Assembly (NCBI GenBank): GCA_020432165.1
Contig: JAGQGU010000014.1
Location: 1,174 to 47,140 of the forward strand
Source of the DNA: Thermomicrobiales bacterium
GTDB taxonomy: Bacteria > Chloroflexota > Chloroflexia > Thermomicrobiales > UBA6265
DNA: 45,967 nt
Direction of reading: 5' to 3'
Shown here: piece after piece, positions 24,897 through 30,944 of the stretch
How the letters are laid out: every line of letters begins with the position of its first letter
Numbering within the stretch: position 1 is the first letter of the stretch
The notes under the pieces: model-generated
Databases searched by the model: none
What the model was told of the DNA's origin: nothing
The model's input: only the letters and a program-made list of their open reading frames with translations
Position numbers and translations under genes: made by a program

Positions 24897-25838
24897 CTAT
24901 TCCACGGATGTTGGAGTAGAGTCGTCGTTGTTATCAAATGGTGTGTAAGGGCCTTCTGGCACGCCAGATTGTGATGTTGACACGAATACCCATTGCGTTC
25001 CATCCCATTCGATGAGTACTACTGTGGGCCACTGGTCCCAGCCACCCTCGCTATCCTGAGGAAATATCCAGACATTTCCGCCGCTGAACTTCATACCATT
25101 GCTGTCTTTAACGATCCGGTATGTACCTTCTGGATAAATAGCGAGATTCGTACCATCTTCGGTAACGATCGGCTTTATGCCTGTGTGAAAACTCCGTACT
25201 TCTGCGGCGATCTCAGCATCAGTCAAACTCTTCGTCCCCTCCGGAAACAATGACTGGCCAATGAACCAAATGAAGTATTCACTCTCATAGGCTGTGGCTC
25301 GATCATATTGCTTCGCCTGCAGGCATGAGTTCCAGTCGCGCGTGAGCTGGAGGGCTTCCGTCTCGACGGCGGCTTCTATCCCGTTCGATTGGAACGGAGT
25401 CACCTGCTCTTCTGATTTACGAACAATTGCGGCGATCTCGGCATCCGTTCTGGCTGCCCGAGAGCAGACCCCCGGCCCAATATCAACACCTATATATGCC
25501 GTTGGCTGACTACCGTACTGACCGCCATCGTGATCCTGCAGGAACTGCAGGCCCAACCAGGACATACCCGCCAGAATCCCTACCACCGCAACTGCGGCAG
25601 CGATATTGCTGATCAGTCGCCAGTCGCGCCAGCGCGGCGAGGTGTGCACGGACTCTATGCCTGGATCGGTGCCGATCCAGCCGGCATCGTTGGCGAGACG
25701 CACCATCTGGACCGCGACATTCTGCAGATCCGGCTCGATTTCGTCGATACCGGCGGGATTACCATCCAGCAGGCGGCTGAGACCACGATCGAATCGGTCG
25801 TCCCGGGCAGTATCGTTGAGGGGTGTGGGGACGTTCAT
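24897..25838 (-). CDS. Putative membrane-bound anti-sigma factor
   Basis: A 313-residue protein whose gene overlaps the ECF sigma gene by 4 bp. The N-terminal cytoplasmic part (DDRFDRGLSRLLDGNPAGID, then LQNVAVQMVRLANDAG) has the layout of Thermomicrobia-type anti-sigma proteins, though without a zinc H-x3-C-x2-C motif. One transmembrane helix (ISNIAAAVAVVGILAGMSWL, about 76-95) follows. The outer domain of about 200 residues (YIGVDIGPGVCSRAARTDAE; VWIFPQDSEGGWDQWPTVVL) is not a family I know. It may sense an outside signal and hold the sigma factor at the membrane. Confidence 0.72.
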   Translation of the reverse strand: MNVPTPLNDTARDDRFDRGLSRLLDGNPAGIDEIEPDLQNVAVQMVRLANDAGWIGTDPGIESVHTSPRWRDWRLISNIAAAVAVVGILAGMSWLGLQFLQDHDGGQYGSQPTAYIGVDIGPGVCSRAARTDAEIAAIVRKSEEQVTPFQSNGIEAAVETEALQLTRDWNSCLQAKQYDRATAYESEYFIWFIGQSLFPEGTKSLTDAEIAAEVRSFHTGIKPIVTEDGTNLAIYPEGTYRIVKDSNGMKFSGGNVWIFPQDSEGGWDQWPTVVLIEWDGTQWVFVSTSQSGVPEGPYTPFDNNDDSTPTSVE

Positions 25839-26410
25839 GGCATAACTCCGGGTACTGATTTCAACGCGATAAATGCGCGGCGTTGCGCACTTTTCACGGC
25901 GTTTTCACTCATGTTCAAGCGTTCAGCTATTTCCTTCACACCCAGTCCGTGCAGTCGTAGCCGTACGATCTCGCGTTGGGTTGGCTTCAAATGATCGAGT
26001 GCCGCATGCAAGCGTGCGGCGGCATCGTTCGTGATCGCCACGTCTTCGGGCGACGAAGCGGGATCGGGAATCGGGAGATCATCGATGACCAGATTCGGTT
26101 TGGTGCGGCGATATTCATCGATGATCGTGTTCCGTGTGATCTGATAGAGCCAGGCTCGAAACGATCCTTCCGTAAAGCGTGGTATTGCCAACATCACCTT
26201 GGTGAAGACCTTGCTGGTGATATCCTCCGCCAGTGCCGCATCGGTAACGCGACTGCGTACGAAACGCTCGATCTCACCGACGTAGCGGCGATATAGCTCG
26301 CCAAACTGCTCCGGATCGGTTTGCGCCAGACGTACCAACTCATCGTCCGTCAACTGTGACGGATCCGGAGGTCGTTGTCGGCCGAATTGTCTCCAGCTCG
26401 GTTTCTGCAT
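25835..26410 (-). CDS. ECF-type RNA polymerase sigma factor
   Basis: Sigma region 2 (FGELYRRYVGEIERFVRSRV, then LAEDITSKVFTKVM and FRAWLYQITRNTIIDEYRR) and region 4 (LKPTQREIVRLRLHGLGVKE, then IAERLNMSENAVKSAQRRAF) are both intact; 191 residues is normal. It is followed by its likely membrane anti-sigma partner. The gene lies 72 bp downstream of the phage large terminase in the same direction with no terminator seen between, so read-through from block B is possible. Its target promoters are unknown. Confidence 0.92.
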   Translation of the reverse strand: MQKPSWRQFGRQRPPDPSQLTDDELVRLAQTDPEQFGELYRRYVGEIERFVRSRVTDAALAEDITSKVFTKVMLAIPRFTEGSFRAWLYQITRNTIIDEYRRTKPNLVIDDLPIPDPASSPEDVAITNDAAARLHAALDHLKPTQREIVRLRLHGLGVKEIAERLNMSENAVKSAQRRAFIALKSVPGVMP

Positions 26411-26482
26411 CGGATGGCCAGTTCATGCGATGGTGCGAGACCCGTGTCTCTCAATGGTAAACGCGGCCGCACGCAGCAAGTG

Positions 26483-27919
26483 TCAACCGTCGGTGCCGGT
26501 GGCAATGCGCGGACGGAGATCGACCTCGTCCAGCGCGGCACAAAGTGCGGCGCTCAGCACCAGATCATCGTGACCAACGGCAGCCGGTACACCCCACTGC
26601 ATGCTATTACCCGGGCCACCACGCACGCTGTATTCGGTGGCGGCCAGCTGGGCGTAGTACTCGGCGGTAATGTCCTCGTTATCGTCTGCGTACTCGGTAA
26701 AGCGACCGGTTTCGATCAGACTGACGAAGTCCCACCCAAGTGCACTTTTGCTGGCGGCGGTGAATGTGAAGGGAATCACGCGCACACCGCTGCGGCGCAG
26801 ACTCGTCTCCAGAAAGCTGGTAATGCCCGCACCGATACCGGTGGCATCGATCACGATCCAGCTCGCCTTCCATATAGATGTCGCCAGATGCACGATATGC
26901 GCGTGTAGATCCGTGTGGCGGATACCGGTCCAGGCGCGCCGATCCACCACGCGATAACGTGGTCGGCCATCGCTGCGTTGCTCGATCTCAACTACCGTCA
27001 ATGCCGTGCTATCCCGACGGCTGGTGCTGAAACTGGAGAGATCGCCACCCTGCTCCTCCTCGCCAGCGATATCCAGAAGCAATGCATATTTCTTGCCGGG
27101 CGTGGCGCTGTATTGACGCGGATGGTTTCCGCGCATGAGCGCGATCCGTTGCGGCGGGAAGAGACTCTGCTGTCCATCCAGTTCCTCAAGAAAGTACTCG
27201 GTGCGCACAAAGGGATGCTGCTCACCAAGCTGGGCGATACGACTCTGCACGCGTGTGCCATAGGCGGGGACATCCCGCGCGACCCGCTGCCATGGCACGA
27301 GAAAGAGGCGCTTGTGGCCATCCTCATGCTCGCGTTGGTGGAGATAGGCCATTTGCCGTGCCAACAGCGTATGTTTGGTCCAGACCGTGCCCATGAAGAT
27401 GGTGGTGGCATTGGTGGAGGCTGCCATCGGATCGAAGACAGCATCCCACGTGGCCGGGCGGATATCTTGCGCCTCGTTCGCGATCAGACCGAGATCGGCG
27501 GTGAGTCCGCGGGCATTGGCCGTGCGGGCGGCGCTGACGAAGATTGCCTGGGCATTCCCAACCGTAATCGCGCGATCCCGCACGGTCGTGAAGGGTGCGG
27601 TGAGCTCGTTCGCCAGCAAGCGATCGCGCAGGCGATCCCGGCTGATCATCGCTTGTGGACGCAGCGTTGGTGCGGCAATGACGAGGTTCCCACCCCGCTC
27701 CATATTGCGTAACAGCACCCACGCCAAGACCTGTGCGAGGACTTCATCCTTGCCCGATTGTCGACTGAAAACCATCGCCAATTGCTCGCCACTGCGCGTA
27801 TGCAGGTGATGCGCCAGCGTGCGTGCCGCCTCGATTTGGTAGGGACGCAGCGATTTGCCAGGCATGGTCAGCGCGCTGAAACGCTCGATATCGCGCAGGG
27901 CATCGCGAAGCGCGCTCAC
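26483..27919 (-). CDS. Phage terminase large subunit
   Basis: TerL packages DNA into the capsid. The ATPase half shows RPYQIEAARTLAHHL, Walker A MVFSRQSGKDEVLAQ, and a Walker B-like LGLIANEAQDI followed by the coupling motif TTIFMGTVW. The nuclease half shows the RNase H-like acidic motifs: YALLLDIAGEE, WIVIDATGIGAGITSFLE and GHDDLVLSAAL. Length (478 residues) is normal and the frame is intact. The usual Walker B Asp is Asn here (A-N-E). It overlaps the small XhlA-like gene upstream by 4 bp. Confidence 0.9.
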   Translation of the reverse strand: MSALRDALRDIERFSALTMPGKSLRPYQIEAARTLAHHLHTRSGEQLAMVFSRQSGKDEVLAQVLAWVLLRNMERGGNLVIAAPTLRPQAMISRDRLRDRLLANELTAPFTTVRDRAITVGNAQAIFVSAARTANARGLTADLGLIANEAQDIRPATWDAVFDPMAASTNATTIFMGTVWTKHTLLARQMAYLHQREHEDGHKRLFLVPWQRVARDVPAYGTRVQSRIAQLGEQHPFVRTEYFLEELDGQQSLFPPQRIALMRGNHPRQYSATPGKKYALLLDIAGEEEQGGDLSSFSTSRRDSTALTVVEIEQRSDGRPRYRVVDRRAWTGIRHTDLHAHIVHLATSIWKASWIVIDATGIGAGITSFLETSLRRSGVRVIPFTFTAASKSALGWDFVSLIETGRFTEYADDNEDITAEYYAQLAATEYSVRGGPGNSMQWGVPAAVGHDDLVLSAALCAALDEVDLRPRIATGTDG

Positions 27920-28107
27920 AGCACGATCCTCAGGAGAACATCGGTAATGATGCTGCCGATGACGAGATAGAAGAGATTATCGATACGATTGCGGATATCC
28001 GCGAGATCGGCTGCCATATGCTCCACACGTTCACGCGTGACGACCTCGTAGGTGCTGCGCGGTGCGAGCTCAATTGGCTGATCGGTGGTGGTGATCTGCG
28101 CTACCAT
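27916..28107 (-). CDS. Small XhlA-like phage membrane protein
   Basis: A 63-residue protein with an amphipathic helix (VTRERVEHMAADLADIRNRI) and a C-terminal membrane helix (LFYLVIGSIITDVLLRIVL). This is the layout of XhlA/hemolysin-like phage accessory proteins that act with holins. The sequence match is by pattern only. It sits between the small helical protein and TerL, overlapping both, so it belongs to the same transcript. Confidence 0.55.
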   Translation of the reverse strand: MVAQITTTDQPIELAPRSTYEVVTRERVEHMAADLADIRNRIDNLFYLVIGSIITDVLLRIVL

Positions 28108-28340
28108 GTGGACTCTCCTTCCTCGGCGGAGACTTCCGCCAGAAGCTTGCGAATGGTGCTTTGGGATTCCGGTTCAGCATCGGCGCTGAGCGCGGCCTGC
28201 ACGCGGGCGGTGGTGACGGCTGTTGCGACGACGCGAGGAACGTGCTTGCAGAGCGTCTCGAGATCCGATATCTCCGCCATCAGGCGGGAGAGGATTTCGC
28301 TCAGCGCCGCGCGCTCCGCCGCGAGAGGTTGTGTGGGCAT
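28101..28340 (-). CDS. Small helical protein at the head of phage block B (possible small terminase)
   Basis: A 79-residue, mostly helical protein (PLAAERAALSEILSRLMAEI, then LLAEVSAEEGESTW) that I cannot assign to a family. It is the first gene behind the 18-bp element and two genes before TerL, the place where a small terminase subunit would normally be. No clear helix-turn-helix is visible, so this is only a positional guess; a chaperone or accessory role is equally possible. AGGAG lies six bases before the ATG. Confidence 0.5.
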   Translation of the reverse strand: MPTQPLAAERAALSEILSRLMAEISDLETLCKHVPRVVATAVTTARVQAALSADAEPESQSTIRKLLAEVSAEEGESTW

Positions 28341-28373
28341 AGGTGACTCCTTTGCGTGTTGGTGACTGGTTCA

Positions 28374-28391
28374 CCATCTATACGCATTTGC
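28374..28391 (-). promoter_or_regulatory. Shared 18-bp phage-block element, copy 2
   Basis: ccatctatacgcatttgc on the + strand, one mismatch from copy 1. On the minus strand the TATAGAT core ends 36 nt before the ATG at 28340, a normal distance for a -10 element with a short leader. Confidence 0.7.
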
Positions 28392-28519
28392 CCAACAACC
28401 CCGTGGATATCGGCGTCATTCCGGGAATCTCCATACGCCATCCATACACCCCGAAATCCATACTGCAATCAACAACTGCAGAGGGGTTCGCCGGATTTCA
28501 CATCCAGAACATTCATTCC

Positions 28520-28531
28520 GAACGAATGTTC
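28520..28531. promoter_or_regulatory. LexA-like box (GAACGAATGTTC) between block B and the small membrane gene
   Basis: A GAAC-N4-GTTC palindrome. It also forms part of a larger inverted repeat, GAACATTC (28507-28514) and GAATGTTC (28524-28531). It lies about 130 bp behind the 18-bp element and 20 bp before the TTGACA of the divergent small membrane gene. Confidence 0.55.
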
Positions 28532-28551
28532 AAGAAAATGTCCGTTCACCC

Positions 28552-28586
28552 TTGACATGTGGTCACAAGTATGAGAACATGTGTTC
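28552..28586 (+). promoter_or_regulatory. Promoter with overlapping LexA-like box for the small membrane gene
   Basis: TTGACA at 28552-28557 is followed after 17 bp by GAACAT at the -10 place. That hexamer is part of the box GAACATGTGTTC (28575-28586). A repressor bound here would block RNA polymerase directly, as in classical SOS genes. The start codon lies about 90 bp downstream. Confidence 0.6.
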
Positions 28587-28671
28587 GTACACCCCGATAG
28601 GTGATCCGGAACACGCGGGGCGCAAACCTGACTGATTGAACGAGCCGGCGAACCGGCAGAAGGAACTGACC

Positions 28672-28896
28672 ATGACAGATCTGCTGCTGAACAGCTTCCT
28701 GGTGCTGTTGACTATCCTCTTCGGCGCCATGGCCTACTATCCGCTCTTCCTGAAAGGGAACGACACCCAGACCGAGACGATCGGCGAGGACCGTGTGATC
28801 AGCGTGATGCCGAAGGGTATGGAGCCCCAGGCTCCCACCCGCATCGGCAGCATCCGCCCGGCGGACGAGCATCCGGGTCACATCCCGGCGGCGTAG
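28672..28896 (+). CDS. Small single-pass membrane protein, putatively SOS-controlled
   Basis: A protein of about 74 residues with one N-terminal membrane helix (LLLNSFLVLLTILFGAMAYY) and a hydrophilic tail rich in Pro and acidic residues. I know no family for it. The ATG at 28672 is preferred over 28636 because AGAAGGAA lies upstream. Two LexA-like boxes precede it, one over its promoter. It is divergent from phage block B. It could be a damage-induced division inhibitor (as small SOS membrane proteins such as YneA are) or a lysis-control protein for the phage genes; both are guesses. Confidence 0.6.
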   Translation: MTDLLLNSFLVLLTILFGAMAYYPLFLKGNDTQTETIGEDRVISVMPKGMEPQAPTRIGSIRPADEHPGHIPAA

Positions 28897-29001
28897 CCTC
28901 GTCATGCTGAGGCAACGCCGAAGCATCTCGACGATAGCGGATACTATGAATCCGCCGCGCTGAATGTGATGCGCGGCGGATTAGCGGTTAAGGAGTCCAT
29001 C

Positions 29002-29361
29002 ATGGAACCACACTGGATCGATGAACGCATTGCCTCGCTCCCCGGGACATCCACCGAGCACAAGCCCGCCTGGGGATCCATGCTCTACCGTGTCGGCGAC
29101 AAGATGATTGGTATGCGCGGCACCTATAAGGATGGTCGCCCGATTCTCACCATCAAGCTCCCACCCGCCCAGGGTGAACTACTGCGAGAGACCTACGACG
29201 CCATCATTCCCGGCTACTACAGCAACAAGGTCCACTACAACTCGGTTTTCCTGGACGCTGGTTTCGATGATGCATTCATTGGGGAACTGATTGAGGATGC
29301 CTACGACTGCGTCTTCGCCACCCTGACCGGGAAAGCGCAGAAGGCGATCACGGACGTGTAG
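29002..29361 (+). CDS. MmcQ/YjbR-like protein
   Basis: The 119-residue protein has the MmcQ/YjbR pattern: EHKPAWGSMLYRVGDKMIGM, RPILTIKLPPAQGELLRETY, IIPGYYSNKVHYNSVFLDAG and a C-terminal helix IGELIEDAYDCVFATL. The family has a CyaY-like fold and is thought to bind DNA, but no function is proven. AAGGAG stands six bases before the ATG at 29002. It may follow the small membrane gene in one transcript; a short CTCGTCATGCTGAGG repeat-like sequence (28898-28912) lies between them. Confidence 0.82.
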   Translation: MEPHWIDERIASLPGTSTEHKPAWGSMLYRVGDKMIGMRGTYKDGRPILTIKLPPAQGELLRETYDAIIPGYYSNKVHYNSVFLDAGFDDAFIGELIEDAYDCVFATLTGKAQKAITDV

Positions 29362-29381
29362 CACCTTCCTCCGCCGAACCG

Positions 29382-30632
29382 TCAGGATGTGACGCCAGTC
29401 AGGTATGACATCAGTCCTTCTATCGGTATCAGGACCTCTTCATCTGTGCGAGGTTTGACCTCAATCTTGCCTTCTCCGAGTGTTCGCGCAGAAACAACCA
29501 CCCGGTATGGCAAACCAATGAGATCGGCATCTTTGAGCTTCACGCCGGCGGAGGTCTCCCGTTCGTCCCAGAGTACGGTGACTCCCTGTTGTCGCAGGCT
29601 TCTGTATATGGATTCGGCCTGTTCCCGGATGTCGTCGCTATTACCGAGGTTGATCAAGTGCACCTTCGCCGGAGCAATAACCTCCGGCCAGATAATTCCC
29701 CGATCGTCATGGAATTTCTCTACGACAACACCCATCAATCTGGATATTCCCAGACCGTAACATCCCATGATCGGGAACTGCTTGCCACCAGATCGATCGG
29801 TGAAACCCATGCCAAAATCACGGCCGTATTTCTGCCCAAGGTCAAATACGTTCCCTACCTCGGATGCACGAGCCTGAGCCAGCGTGCCCTGACCGCATTT
29901 CGGACAGACAGTTCCCGGCTGAAGCTGAGAAATCTCGACATTGACACAGTACTCACACTGGTCGCAGTAGAGAATATCGTCCTCACCGGCATCGGTAAGC
30001 ACCATGAATTCATAGGAAATCTTTTCGGTAAATGCCCCGCCGGAGGCCTCCGTTACCTTGGCGACGAGTCCCAGCCGATCGTAGATACGAAGATAGGCAT
30101 CCTTGGTGATGGCATAGAAACGATCAAAGTCAGCCTGGTCTTCATGAAAGCTGTACATGTCTTTCATAAGGAATTCACGTCCGCGCATGAGACCTGATTT
30201 TGATCTCAGCTCATCGCGAAATTTCCAGCCAATCTGGTAAACCTGAAGAGGAAGATCCCGGTATGTCTGCACGCGGCTCATTACCAGGGGCGTAACAATC
30301 TCCTCTTCGGATTGTCCTAATGCATATTCCCGACCAGTACGGCTCTCGAGTTTGAAGAGGACATCAACATTCTCCCAGGCCCCCGTCTGAACCCAGTTGC
30401 CCTTCGGATGCAGCATCGGCATGAGTAGCTCGTTACCGCCGATCGCGTCCATTTCCTCTCTGACGATGTCGCTGATATTGTTGAGTACCTTCAGCCCCAG
30501 CGGCAGATAGGTGTAGACACCCGCCATGAGCTTTTCAACGAAGCCAGCGCGCGTTAGCAGGTCCGCATTGGCGGTGACTTCGTCCTTTGGACCATTCCGG
30601 GTGGTCTTCCCAAACATTTCGGAGTACTTCAT
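29382..30632 (-). CDS. proS: Prolyl-tRNA synthetase (short form without editing insert)
   Basis: A class II synthetase charging tRNA-Pro. Motif 1 region LMAGVYTYLPLGLKVLNNIS, motif 2 region YQIGWKFRDELRSKSGLMRG, motif 3 region GLGISRLMGVV and the C-terminal anticodon-binding domain (VHLINLGNSDDIREQAESIY) are all present. At 416 residues it lacks the roughly 180-residue INS editing domain of standard bacterial ProRS. A segment with C-x-x-C pairs (YCDQCEYCVN; CPKCGQG) lies where the insert would be and looks like a small zinc knuckle. It is convergent with the MmcQ-like gene. Confidence 0.94.
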   Translation of the reverse strand: MKYSEMFGKTTRNGPKDEVTANADLLTRAGFVEKLMAGVYTYLPLGLKVLNNISDIVREEMDAIGGNELLMPMLHPKGNWVQTGAWENVDVLFKLESRTGREYALGQSEEEIVTPLVMSRVQTYRDLPLQVYQIGWKFRDELRSKSGLMRGREFLMKDMYSFHEDQADFDRFYAITKDAYLRIYDRLGLVAKVTEASGGAFTEKISYEFMVLTDAGEDDILYCDQCEYCVNVEISQLQPGTVCPKCGQGTLAQARASEVGNVFDLGQKYGRDFGMGFTDRSGGKQFPIMGCYGLGISRLMGVVVEKFHDDRGIIWPEVIAPAKVHLINLGNSDDIREQAESIYRSLRQQGVTVLWDERETSAGVKLKDADLIGLPYRVVVSARTLGEGKIEVKPRTDEEVLIPIEGLMSYLTGVTS

Positions 30633-30944
30633 AGGGTTTACGCTCTCCCGGAACTCATCGTGCGACGTACCTGGTGGTCAGCAACCACAACCTGCCGTAT
30701 GGATGCTATCGAGACTGGCTCTCCAGCCATCGAGCCAGATCCGGATTCCTCGGTCGATACACCTGGTCTGTGCGGATGCTCGATACGCTGAGCAGAATCA
30801 CGAGTACTACTGGCAGCATGGTACTTTCGAAGCGCGGCGTGGCGCAACGCTGCTCGTGGATTTTGCGGATGTCTGTGCTGCCAGCGCCAGCGCACCTGAT
30901 ACAAAGCCACCGCGGTACAATCTCCCGCAAGAGGAGAGACATAT
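30633..30944. other. Intergenic region between proS and the MmeI-type gene
   Basis: About 310 bp divergent spacer. Near its right end TACAAT (30916-30921) and GAGGAG (30930-30935) form a likely -10 element and ribosome site for the plus-strand gene. I see no T-box, tRNA or credible small ORF in the remainder. Confidence 0.4.

Noticed and set aside
30895-30930. T-box-like string (GTACCGCGGTGG on the minus strand) before proS
   Set aside because: It lacks the AGGGTGGNACCGCG core and stem order, and it coincides with the TACAAT and ribosome site of the plus-strand gene.
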